Assembly (NCBI GenBank): GCA_965227935.1
Contig: CBDDGS010000055.1
Span: 806,001-870,000 of the forward strand
DNA length: 64,000 bases
DNA from: JAWPMT01 sp965227935
GTDB taxonomy: Bacteria; Bacteroidota; Bacteroidia; Cytophagales; Cyclobacteriaceae
Direction: 5' to 3'
Shown piece by piece: positions 15,283-22,965 of this stretch. The position numbers were made by a program, and so were the translations under genes. Positions within the stretch are counted from its first letter, which is position 1. Each line of letters begins with the position of its first letter. A model generated the notes under the pieces. It was not told the origin of the DNA. It did not search any database and saw nothing but the letters and a program-made list of their open reading frames with translations.

Positions 15283-16775
15283 GACCTTTCAGCAGCCAGG
15301 ATACCGGAGTCCAGTGCTTCGAATAGCAGAGGCAGTCGCCCATTATCGACGCCCGCATAGGTCAGGCGACTGTTATTTTCGTTGGCGTCCCGAAACAAGT
15401 ACCCAGGCGTAGGGATGGGCATGGCATGTCCCATGACCTTGACCGCGGCCCTCTCGATTGAGTCCATGTGAGGCAACACCTTTCGTACCTGGCTTTGTGC
15501 CTCAGCGACAATCTTTTCTCTTTCCTGGGAGACCGTGGATAGATATTCCCGGTCCTCGGGTCGCAGACAGTAGTACGCGGTCAATATCCGCTTACCACCC
15601 AACGACACCCCATCTTGCACGCTTGAGTCGATGAATCCCAGGAAGCTCCGTTCGTCCGCAAGGAATTCGTTTTGCCAGAAGCCATACTCACCGTCTTGTT
15701 GGTGGCTGATGAAATTGATCACCATCCACGGGGCGTAGGTGTTGTTGGCAAACAGCGCGTGCTCTTGTGGGAACACGTATTGCAAAGCATGCTTTTGCCC
15801 CGCGTATACCACGTGATTCGCAGTTACAACCTTCACTTTTTGAGCGGCTATGTCTAAAACCTCCACTTCAAAGTGGCCGCCGAGATCATTGATACGCCTT
15901 ACCAGGTGCTGCAGGTGCACGCGGTTGGCCGGAAGCTTATTGGCAATTCGTTGGACAAAGTAATCATTGCCCTGTGGCGGCGAGAAGAGGCTCACTGGCT
16001 GGCTGTAATAGGGTCGGCACATGAAGTAGTGAATTCCGGCCAATGCTGACACCTGAGATGCTCCTCCGCCATAGTCATCCATCATATGGTAATCCAGCTG
16101 CCGTTCGAGCTGCTGAGATACTTCCATATGTTCCGCAAGAAAAGACCTGAAGTCGATGTCGTTGAGAAAGCGTACTTCCCCCGAAATCAATCTCGTTGGC
16201 AAAGCCATCTGGCCGGCGAACTGTCCTATGATCTCCAGGAATTGGTCCTTCACCGCTCCTTCGGGGATCACATCACTTCGTATTATGCCGTCCTCATAGC
16301 ACTGCTGCCGTCGACTGGCAGGGATGATGTGCTGCTGGTCATTGAAGGACCACGCTCGCTTCCATGGTTGATAGTGGATAATGTCTAGTTCTTCCAGCAT
16401 CCGAAGGACGTCTTCCCCATAGTATTCCGGATAGTCCAGGTCGTAATGCGCTCCCTGGCAAAAGTGAAGGTCTCCCACCTGCGCGCTGGCTGAGGTACCA
16501 CCCAGTCGATCGGATAGCTCGAACATGGCAAAGTCCTGGTCCCGGCTCTTGTATGCTGCGGCAAGACCCGCTACCCCTGCACCCACGATCACTCGATCGA
16601 AGACCTCGCGACCACCAAGGGGCCAGTTTTGAGATTCGAACACAAGATGCCCCGTGGCCTGGTCAGAATGCAGATCGATCGGGAAGTCTACCGAGGGTGC
16701 CACAGCACACTCTTGTAACCAAAATGGGAGGGTCGCACCTAGGGCTGTATTGCGAAGGAACTGTCGTCGCTTCAT
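15279..16775 (-). CDS. Tat-exported FAD-dependent amine-oxidase-like enzyme
   Basis: This 498-residue protein starts with a twin-arginine signal (KRRQFLRNTALGATLPFWL), so a folded flavoprotein is probably exported to the periplasm. The dinucleotide-binding motif is VGAGVAGLAAA (Gly 65, 67, 70), followed by an acidic strand end (MFELSDRLGGTS). A C-terminal FAD-contact motif is LTYAGVDNGRLPLLFEALDSG. This is the layout of the flavin amine oxidase / protoporphyrinogen oxidase / phytoene desaturase superfamily. Its place as the last gene after a decarboxylase and an aminopropyltransferase makes a polyamine-type substrate attractive. That is inference; I cannot see substrate residues. It lies 12 bp after the multi-pass membrane gene. 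Confidence 0.8.
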   Translation of the reverse strand: MKRRQFLRNTALGATLPFWLQECAVAPSVDFPIDLHSDQATGHLVFESQNWPLGGREVFDRVIVGAGVAGLAAAYKSRDQDFAMFELSDRLGGTSASAQVGDLHFCQGAHYDLDYPEYYGEDVLRMLEELDIIHYQPWKRAWSFNDQQHIIPASRRQQCYEDGIIRSDVIPEGAVKDQFLEIIGQFAGQMALPTRLISGEVRFLNDIDFRSFLAEHMEVSQQLERQLDYHMMDDYGGGASQVSALAGIHYFMCRPYYSQPVSLFSPPQGNDYFVQRIANKLPANRVHLQHLVRRINDLGGHFEVEVLDIAAQKVKVVTANHVVYAGQKHALQYVFPQEHALFANNTYAPWMVINFISHQQDGEYGFWQNEFLADERSFLGFIDSSVQDGVSLGGKRILTAYYCLRPEDREYLSTVSQEREKIVAEAQSQVRKVLPHMDSIERAAVKVMGHAMPIPTPGYLFRDANENNSRLTYAGVDNGRLPLLFEALDSGILAAERS

Positions 16776-16787
16776 GGCACAGTGATA

Positions 16788-17882
16788 TTATTTGCCGAAA
16801 AGGACCGGCCGCAGATGTGGATTCTTGTCATTACTTTTCCAGATGTACCCATCGATAATGTAGTGCGCCACTTGCGGCACTGATAAAATAGCCGTGGCGA
16901 TCACCTGCCAGTGTAACGCCGGTAGGCCGTCAAAGTAGGGTAGTATGGCACCAAATAGATCTTTATTCTCCTTGTTCACCAGGAGATCCCAAAAGTATTC
17001 TTCACCAAATGCAAGGAGCAACACGACACCAACGACCATAAGCGCATAGCGCACACCTTTCTTTCTGGCCTGTACCAGACTTCCCTTGCGGCGCTGGTAA
17101 AAGATTACAAGTGCCATATAGGGGACACCGTGCGCGACTACGTTCGTGACGGTGAATACCAGATCGGAATTGAAAAATACTATGCCCAGCGACCAATTGA
17201 CGGCCGTTGTCAATACCCAGAGTAGCTTGCCAACGGGCAGGTCTCCCCTCTTCGTAATCAGCTCCTGAAGAAGCCAGGCGAACATAATCCCGATATACAG
17301 CACATTGCCGATGCCGTTGATCCAGGGGAGTGCACTACCTACGCTCAATTGGACAAAGTCGCCATCCATGAACCAGTTGAAAGCCCGATCTCTGTTCAGG
17401 TGCCAGAAGAGAATGGGGTAGATCATTGAAAAATAGATGATGAAGTTATCACTGAGCAACTGCTTCCGAAAGTCCCTGGCCTTGGCTTTATAGATGCGTG
17501 TGAAACCGTATTGCTGTTTGACGAAATGATAAACCGCCACATAAGCCAGGATACGCCAGAATAACGTGAGCGAGATTGACGCTATCACCAAAGCAGCGGC
17601 AAATCCGAGCAGTGGCGCCAGCACGAGGATCCTTTTGTGATTGGCAAACTCTTCCCTGTCGAGGTAGGTACGGAAAATCGTACTCCAGACATGGCTCACA
17701 TCTATGCCCAGGACAAAGACGATCCATACCCAAAGCGGAGCATCCATACTTCGGAATTCACCAGGGAGCAAAAGGAAAACGACCCAACAGGCCCAAACTG
17801 GTAGAAAGAGCCACAAGAGATCTGTCTTCTTGTCGAAGAGCCAATTTGCTTTTACCGTTTCGATACTCGATGTTTTAGCAAT
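16788..17882 (-). CDS. Multi-pass membrane protein of the polyamine row, histidine-bearing
   Basis: About 365 residues, with roughly nine membrane helices. The mature start seems to be near NWLFDKKTDLLWLFLPVW. The only ATG/GTG further up (GTG at 17978) would overlap the aminopropyltransferase gene by 127 bp. I place the start near an ATT codon at 17882, but the exact start is uncertain. Possible membrane-facing histidine motifs recur: VSHVWSTIFRTYLD, VYHFVKQQYGF, VVAHGVPYMALV and PQVAHYIIDGYIWK. Such a set of helix-embedded His residues could bind metal or haem, but no known family is recognised. The gene is placed between the second aminopropyltransferase and the flavoenzyme, overlapping the former, so it probably works with them. 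Confidence 0.7.
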   Translation of the reverse strand: MAKTSSIETVKANWLFDKKTDLLWLFLPVWACWVVFLLLPGEFRSMDAPLWVWIVFVLGIDVSHVWSTIFRTYLDREEFANHKRILVLAPLLGFAAALVIASISLTLFWRILAYVAVYHFVKQQYGFTRIYKAKARDFRKQLLSDNFIIYFSMIYPILFWHLNRDRAFNWFMDGDFVQLSVGSALPWINGIGNVLYIGIMFAWLLQELITKRGDLPVGKLLWVLTTAVNWSLGIVFFNSDLVFTVTNVVAHGVPYMALVIFYQRRKGSLVQARKKGVRYALMVVGVVLLLAFGEEYFWDLLVNKENKDLFGAILPYFDGLPALHWQVIATAILSVPQVAHYIIDGYIWKSNDKNPHLRPVLFGK

Positions 17883-19078
17883 GAGGGATTCTGAATAGAA
17901 TTTACACTGATATCCTCGGAATGGAAGAATTCTTCTTTGCCAAAACTCATCATCATCGCCGTCGCATCGCTGTCCCACCAGATGGTGGGGACCCTAGGTT
18001 TTACGCCCATCAAAGCATCTCGCAATTGCTCACTCTTTGCAGCAACTACCCAGCCCCACTCTCCTAACGAAGGCACTTGATTGTGGAGCTGCACGGGAGT
18101 CAATTCTGCAGCCCTGATGGTTTCTGTGATACTAGCGAATACTTGTGGTTGCAGATACGGGCTACCAGCTTGAGTAACAAGCAATCCTCTGGGGGTCAGC
18201 CGGGAGTGGCAAAGTCTGTAAAACTCCAGCGAATAGTACTGATTCAATGTGGTATTGGAGGGGTCGGGTAGGTCCACTATGATCAGGTCGTAGCGCTCTT
18301 CGGTCTCGGTAAGGAAGAGAAATATCTCCTTGCCCACATATGCTAAATCCGTTCCAGGTGTCGAGGACCTTAGAAACTCTGAGTCATAAGGTACTACAGT
18401 GAGGGCGGCGGCGTCCTCGTACTTCTCCAACTCGCGTAAGGCGTATCCATTGTCCCCACCTATCAGGAGGACGCTCGGAGCGTTTGGAGCCAAGTGCATG
18501 GCCGGATGTACCAGAGGCTCGTAATACATGTGAGCGTCCACGGAGGCCGCCGACAGCTGCTTGTTGTAATATGTCCAGACATCGTCACGCCACTGGACCC
18601 GATGGATTTCTCCAATTCTGGTTGCCTGTTTTGCCACCAGTTTATCATAGAAAAGGTGTTGATCTTTCGACGTGGGAAAGGAGATCAGCCATACCCCAAG
18701 GACCATTACTCCGAACACCGATGTACGCTTTGGCGTTCGCCAGCGAGCACCGATAATGATACCCGTGACCACCTGGCTTCCGTACACGAATGTCCAGCCA
18801 TGATCAGTATTTGAGATGAGCCATTCGAGGATGTACCAGCTGGCGAAGTGCAGAACAACAAGGGCGAATAACGCGCCATCGCGATGAAGAAACTCCGTCG
18901 GATCCCTTAACCAGTAAACGATCAGCCCTGCAACCAACATGGCGATGCCCATCGCAAAAGCATCCTGCTCCTTGAAGTCGAAATAATACTGGTACAACCA
19001 GGTGCTCCATGCCCAGATGCCAAGGCCGCAAAGGATCAACGAAAGGTTGGATAGAAATCTTTCAGGCGTGCGCGCCAT
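17852..19078 (-). CDS. Divergent membrane-anchored aminopropyltransferase-like protein
   Basis: About 408 residues from the ATG at 19078. A start at 19114 would overlap speD by 53 bp; this one overlaps by 17. Four to five hydrophobic helices at about 10-125 precede a spermidine-synthase-like domain. Compared with the plus-strand paralogue, the nucleotide site is altered: GGDNGYALREL in place of GGGDGVAAREL, and the acidic LVDLDP position reads VVPYDSEF. The second acidic motif is kept (VDLPDPSN near residue 268, then YSLEFYRLCHSRL), as is the shared TQAGSPYL end. It could use a different cofactor or acceptor, or be a regulatory partner of the intact enzyme. It follows the AdoMet decarboxylase gene directly. 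Confidence 0.82.
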   Translation of the reverse strand: MARTPERFLSNLSLILCGLGIWAWSTWLYQYYFDFKEQDAFAMGIAMLVAGLIVYWLRDPTEFLHRDGALFALVVLHFASWYILEWLISNTDHGWTFVYGSQVVTGIIIGARWRTPKRTSVFGVMVLGVWLISFPTSKDQHLFYDKLVAKQATRIGEIHRVQWRDDVWTYYNKQLSAASVDAHMYYEPLVHPAMHLAPNAPSVLLIGGDNGYALRELEKYEDAAALTVVPYDSEFLRSSTPGTDLAYVGKEIFLFLTETEERYDLIIVDLPDPSNTTLNQYYSLEFYRLCHSRLTPRGLLVTQAGSPYLQPQVFASITETIRAAELTPVQLHNQVPSLGEWGWVVAAKSEQLRDALMGVKPRVPTIWWDSDATAMMMSFGKEEFFHSEDISVNSIQNPSLLKHRVSKR

Positions 19079-19367
19079 GGAGCTTTTTGCGGTACTCGTT
19101 GAATGCCCGGACAAAGCTGACGTACATGTCCCCGTTACAACTGCTCAGCTCGACGTAGGACCTGTTCTCTTCGGGGAAGGTGTGCAACGCACAGTGGCTT
19201 TCGGCCAACAACCATAGTGCAGTGTAGCCTTGAGGCTCAAAACGATGATCGACAAAATTCAGAATAGTGAAGCCCGCTTCTTGCAGGAGATCTTCGATAT
19301 CATTCTTCAATCGTTCCTCCGACGAGAGATTCAGCCAACCTTGAAAATTGTCAATTTTTGCTTCCAC
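19062..19367 (-). CDS. speD: S-adenosylmethionine decarboxylase, prokaryotic type
   Basis: This 101-residue protein would supply decarboxylated AdoMet, the aminopropyl donor. The self-cleaving Ser is in LAESHCALHTFPEE, matching the ESHxxxHTxPE signature, and the later SSCNG matches the conserved Cys region (FTCG in typical SpeD). It is somewhat short against the usual 115-130 residues, mainly at the N-terminus, where the normal start is replaced by EAKIDNFQGWLNLSSEER. After cleavage it would form a pyruvoyl-dependent dimer in the cytosol. The gene lies 4 bp after the RmlD-like gene and overlaps the aminopropyltransferase-like gene by 17 bp, which supports joint translation. Confidence 0.85.
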   Translation of the reverse strand: MEAKIDNFQGWLNLSSEERLKNDIEDLLQEAGFTILNFVDHRFEPQGYTALWLLAESHCALHTFPEENRSYVELSSCNGDMYVSFVRAFNEYRKKLHGAHA

Positions 19368-19371
19368 CAGC

Positions 19372-20277
19372 CTAGTTGTTCAAAGCCGCCAGCTGTTGGT
19401 CCAGTATGGCGAGCCCTTCTTTGAAACTGCGGGGCTCGAATCCTAGTTCCTTTCTGGCCTTGTCAAGTACAAATCCCGTACGTGGCGGCCGTGCTGCAGG
19501 TTGCTTGAAAATGCTGCCATCTGACTCCTGCATGGTCTCTGTTGGGAGCCCAAAGTAGGCCGCCGTCTCCAGGGCCATGTCGTAAGGCGTCAACAGATCC
19601 TTACCAGAAATGTTGAAAACACCTTTTGCCCGCTTCCTGGCGATCAGGATGCACCCTATGGCCAGGTCCTCCGCCAATGTAGGCGTTCGCCATTGGTCAT
19701 TGACCACTTTGATTTCTTTGCCTTGTTCCAGGCTTCCCTTCACCCATAGCACGATATTCGATCGGCTCATGTCCGGTACGATCCCAAAGACCAAGACGGT
19801 CCGAACAATGGCGTAGTCAAGTGAGCTTTGCTCGAGCAGCTTTTCCGATGCCAGCTTGCTTTCACCGTAATAGCTCAATGGGTTGGGAGATGCCTCTTCG
19901 GTGTAGGGCCCCTCCTCACCATCAAAGATGAAGTCTGTGGATAGATGGATAAGGAATGTGCTGTGCCTCTCGCAAGCATCGATAAGATGCTGTACCGCCG
20001 TAACATTCTGTGCCCAGCAAGCCTCCTGGTCTGTTTCGCACTGGTCCACCTGGGTCATAGCGGCCGTGTTTATCACCGCATCGGGCCTCGTCGCATCCAG
20101 AACGGAGGATACGTCTGACTCAGAAGTAATATCCATTGACAAGTACTGATGACTGCCCTCTGGATTGCGATCGGCACCTCTGCCTGTGGCGATCACGTCA
20201 ATATCCGGATCGTCTTTCAGCTCTGCGACGATCTTCTGACCAAGCAGGCCATTGGCTCCGGTGATGAGCAGTCTCAT
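19372..20277 (-). CDS. RmlD-like NAD(P)-dependent sugar-nucleotide reductase
   Basis: This 301-residue extended short-chain dehydrogenase/reductase has the N-terminal Rossmann motif TGANGLLGQK. The catalytic YxxxK is YYGESK. STDFIFDGEEGPYTEE and NPLSYYGESK match dTDP-4-dehydrorhamnose reductase (RmlD). RmlD normally makes dTDP-rhamnose, but no rmlA, rmlB or rmlC lies nearby, so this may act on another sugar nucleotide or have a different role. It overlaps the upstream peptidyl-prolyl isomerase by 4 bp and lies 4 bp before speD, so its product is made together with the polyamine genes. A functional link is unclear. Confidence 0.8.
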   Translation of the reverse strand: MRLLITGANGLLGQKIVAELKDDPDIDVIATGRGADRNPEGSHQYLSMDITSESDVSSVLDATRPDAVINTAAMTQVDQCETDQEACWAQNVTAVQHLIDACERHSTFLIHLSTDFIFDGEEGPYTEEASPNPLSYYGESKLASEKLLEQSSLDYAIVRTVLVFGIVPDMSRSNIVLWVKGSLEQGKEIKVVNDQWRTPTLAEDLAIGCILIARKRAKGVFNISGKDLLTPYDMALETAAYFGLPTETMQESDGSIFKQPAARPPRTGFVLDKARKELGFEPRSFKEGLAILDQQLAALNN

Positions 20278-21152
20278 TTCTCTACCGGTGGATACTTGTA
20301 TCCGTATTTTTCGGAGATTTCCTTCGTCTTCAAGGTGACCACTTCCATGGTCATATAGATTTCTTGCAAAGGCGCGTCACTCCGATTGGTTTCAACGGCG
20401 GCCAACTCATCGATCACTTCCATTCCCTCGACCACGCGCCCAAAGATGGTATAGGCGCCGTCCAGATGGGGGGCGCCGCCTTCCTCTGTATATCTTCTGA
20501 GGACCTCTGGGTCAAGTTCTTTGCGAATAGTAATGTCAAACTTGTCTTCACACAAATCTACAAGCGACAGCGCCAGGTTGTTGATGCCCTCGTTGTCTTG
20601 CTTTTGCGAGAGGGCCACGAATTGTTGGCGTATCGTGTCGTAAGCGGGGTCATTCACCAGTCGACTGACACTGCTCTGTAGCTTATACTGATCGATCAGC
20701 ATCTCTTCTTCAGTGAAAGTGCGGCCATCCACGATGTAGAATTGGCAGGAGGAGGATTTCTTCTCGGGATTTACCTGGTCCCCTTGCCTCGCAGCCGCCA
20801 GCGACCCTTTCGTGTGGTACAATCCATCCACGATCTCAGCCGGTATCTGATTCAGGAAATATGAATCGCTGTTCTCTTTTCGGTCCACATCTCCACCCTG
20901 GACCATAAAGTCCGTGATAATGCGGTGCCAAATAGTGGAATCGTATGCCCCTGCTTTCGCGAGGCGCAGGAAATTGGCCTTATGCAGGGGTGTTTCTTCG
21001 TAGAGGAGGACCGTCATATCCCCAAAGGCCGTGTGAATCACCACAAGGTCATCCTTCTTCTTAGGTTTGGGCTTCTCTTTAGGTTCGGCTACCGAGCAGC
21101 CGAGGAGAACACCTTTCCCAATCAGAAAGGTGATGATCAGTAGGTTTCTCAT
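20274..21152 (-). CDS. Lipoprotein cyclophilin-type peptidyl-prolyl isomerase (copy 1)
   Basis: This 292-residue protein has a lipobox (GVLLGC), so it is an envelope-anchored foldase. The cyclophilin domain begins FGDMTVLLYEETPLHKANF and continues with WHRIITDFMVQGGD, SLAAARQGD, SSCQFYIV and the late GAYTIFGRVVEGMEVIDEL. The catalytic Arg of WHR(I) and the Gln of QGGD are kept. Between the QFYIV strand and the GAYTIFG loop there are about 75 extra residues (helical, FTEEEMLIDQYKLQ and on) where typical cyclophilins have a short loop. The next gene upstream is a paralogue with a similar insert. It overlaps both neighbours by 4 bp. Confidence 0.88.
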   Translation of the reverse strand: MRNLLIITFLIGKGVLLGCSVAEPKEKPKPKKKDDLVVIHTAFGDMTVLLYEETPLHKANFLRLAKAGAYDSTIWHRIITDFMVQGGDVDRKENSDSYFLNQIPAEIVDGLYHTKGSLAAARQGDQVNPEKKSSSCQFYIVDGRTFTEEEMLIDQYKLQSSVSRLVNDPAYDTIRQQFVALSQKQDNEGINNLALSLVDLCEDKFDITIRKELDPEVLRRYTEEGGAPHLDGAYTIFGRVVEGMEVIDELAAVETNRSDAPLQEIYMTMEVVTLKTKEISEKYGYKYPPVEK

Positions 21153-22018
21153 GGCTGTGTAGAGGTCAAAGGATACTCGTAGCCATATTTCTCGGTGATC
21201 TCGCTCTTGGCGACTTTGGTCACCTCCATTGTCATCGTCAGTTCCTGCAAAGGTCTATCGCCGGGGCCTGTCTGGACCGCGGCTATCTTGTCGATGACCT
21301 CCAGTCCCTCTACGACCTGTCCGAAGACCGTGTACTCCCCATCCAAAGACGCTGCCCCGCCTCCGGCATCCTTATAGCACTTCCCTTGTTCTTCACTCAG
21401 CATTGGCTGGGTAAAATCAGTGCCAGTCGCCTCGCTGATCCGGTCCTTGATGTCACAAACGTATTTTATCGCGCCTCGCTGACCTCCGGTCTGTAGCGCC
21501 TCCTGGTATTCCATGATGACATCCCGGTTCCCCTGCGGATCCCCCTGGACCATCTCGCTGAATTTGGCATTGAGCAAACCGAGATTCGTGGTGAGAATGT
21601 CGTAGGACTCGCCATCGACAATGTAGAACTGACATGAACTGGACTTCTTTTCCGGGTTCACGCCGTCGCCCTGTCGCGCCGCAGCGAGCGCTCCTTTTAT
21701 GTGGTAAAGACCTGGGACGATTTCTGCAGGGATGCGGGAGCCCTCTGGTTCGCGATTGCCGCCGTACACATCTCCACCCTGGATCATAAATCCTTCGATG
21801 ATACGATGCCACTTGGTATTGTCGTACTTCCCTTCTCTGGCGAGGTCCAAAAAGTTAGACTTGTGCAGAGGCGTCTCCTCATATAGAATGGCTTTCATAT
21901 TTCCCATCGGCGTCTTGATCGTGACGAGGTAGTCGACCTCTTCCCCACCGGCGTCAGAGCCGCATCCAGATACCCATAAGATAGCCGTGAAAATCAATGG
22001 AATCCATGCTCGATTCAT
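21149..22018 (-). CDS. Lipoprotein cyclophilin-type peptidyl-prolyl isomerase (copy 2)
   Basis: About 289 residues from the ATG at 22018. An upstream in-frame start at 22051 would overlap hemC and add a non-signal stretch. Lipobox ILWVSGCGSD is followed by the cyclophilin domain: MGNMKAILYEETPLHKSNF, WHRIIEGFMIQGGD, ALAAARQGD, SSCQFYIV and GEYTVFGQVVEGLEVIDKI. It carries a roughly 85-residue insert at the same place as copy 1, so the two are tandem duplicates. Prolyl isomerisation of exported proteins is the likely role. It overlaps copy 1 by 4 bp. Confidence 0.88.
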   Translation of the reverse strand: MNRAWIPLIFTAILWVSGCGSDAGGEEVDYLVTIKTPMGNMKAILYEETPLHKSNFLDLAREGKYDNTKWHRIIEGFMIQGGDVYGGNREPEGSRIPAEIVPGLYHIKGALAAARQGDGVNPEKKSSSCQFYIVDGESYDILTTNLGLLNAKFSEMVQGDPQGNRDVIMEYQEALQTGGQRGAIKYVCDIKDRISEATGTDFTQPMLSEEQGKCYKDAGGGAASLDGEYTVFGQVVEGLEVIDKIAAVQTGPGDRPLQELTMTMEVTKVAKSEITEKYGYEYPLTSTQP

Positions 22019-22047
22019 ATTGTATCTAAGTTTTGTTACTTCAAATA

Positions 22048-22965
22048 TCATAAACTCTTTCTGATTTCTTCAAGGATGCCGACGCCACCATTGGACAAAA
22101 CGTATTCGGCGGTTTTCAGTCCCAGTGTCTCGGGATCGGCATCGGAAAATGTTTCTCTCACAATTTCTTTCCCATCGAGACTGATGACACCACCAGTTAG
22201 AGAGAGGAGGCCTTCATGCTCCTGCGCCAGTCCAAAGGCGGGGATGCTACAACCACCGTCAAGCTTCCATAGAAAGGCCCGCTCTGCCAGCAATTGCCGC
22301 TCTGTCAGTGGATGATTGAGGACCTCTCTGATCATCTCCAGTTTCGCCTTTGAGAGTGAGGAGTGCACCTCTATTGCCAGCGATCCCTGACCGACGGCGG
22401 GAACGAATTGGGTGACGTCCAGATTTACTTTCACCAGATCACCGTAGCCCATGCGATGAACTCCGGCGTAAGCAAGGGCCAGGGCATCACAGTCTCCGTT
22501 TCTCATTTTCGTCAGGCGAGTTTGGAGGTTGCCACGCACTGGCACGGTTTGCACCTGAGGGAAATACTTCTTGAACATCGCCTGCCGTCTTGTGGAAGAA
22601 GTCCCCAGGCGCAGTGTTTGCCCAAGATCGACAGAGTGGTCGCTCACAATAACGTCGTGTACTTCCTCTCTTTCCGTAAAAGCGGCTATTGAAAAATCCT
22701 CAGGCAGCGTTGACTGCAGATCCTTCGCGCTGTGGACTGCGATGTCAATTTCTCCGGTGGCCAGCAATTCTTCGAGTTCCTCTGTAAAAACACCCTTACT
22801 GCCGATCTTGGCAATAGAGACGTTCAGGACTTTGTCTCCCCTGGTGTCGATGCCAACGACTTCCGTTTTCATCCCCCGGTGTTCCAGGAGCGCAGCGACG
22901 TGCTTGGCTTGCCACATCGCTAACATACTTTTGCGGGTTCCTATTCTGACTACCGGATCTGTCAT
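22048..22965 (-). CDS. hemC: Porphobilinogen deaminase (hydroxymethylbilane synthase)
   Basis: This 305-residue enzyme joins four porphobilinogens into hydroxymethylbilane in haem and sirohaem synthesis. The start RIGTRKSMLAMWQA and the ALKxxGxxT region (GIDTRGDKVLNVSI) are typical. So are the KDLQ motif (HSAKDLQSTLP), the GTSSTRRQA arginines and AVGQGSLAIE. The dipyrromethane cofactor Cys is in LDGGCSIPAF. Length is normal. It overlaps holB by 4 bp and is placed in a housekeeping operon, with no other haem gene in view. Confidence 0.95.
   Translation of the reverse strand: MTDPVVRIGTRKSMLAMWQAKHVAALLEHRGMKTEVVGIDTRGDKVLNVSIAKIGSKGVFTEELEELLATGEIDIAVHSAKDLQSTLPEDFSIAAFTEREEVHDVIVSDHSVDLGQTLRLGTSSTRRQAMFKKYFPQVQTVPVRGNLQTRLTKMRNGDCDALALAYAGVHRMGYGDLVKVNLDVTQFVPAVGQGSLAIEVHSSLSKAKLEMIREVLNHPLTERQLLAERAFLWKLDGGCSIPAFGLAQEHEGLLSLTGGVISLDGKEIVRETFSDADPETLGLKTAEYVLSNGGVGILEEIRKSL

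Noticed and set aside
17883..17978. GTG start for the multi-pass membrane protein
   Set aside because: It would overlap the upstream gene by 127 bp and add a hydrophilic stretch unlike a membrane-protein start.
19372..20277. Treating the RmlD-like gene as part of a rhamnose pathway
   Set aside because: No rmlA, rmlB or rmlC in the window; only the family name is supported.
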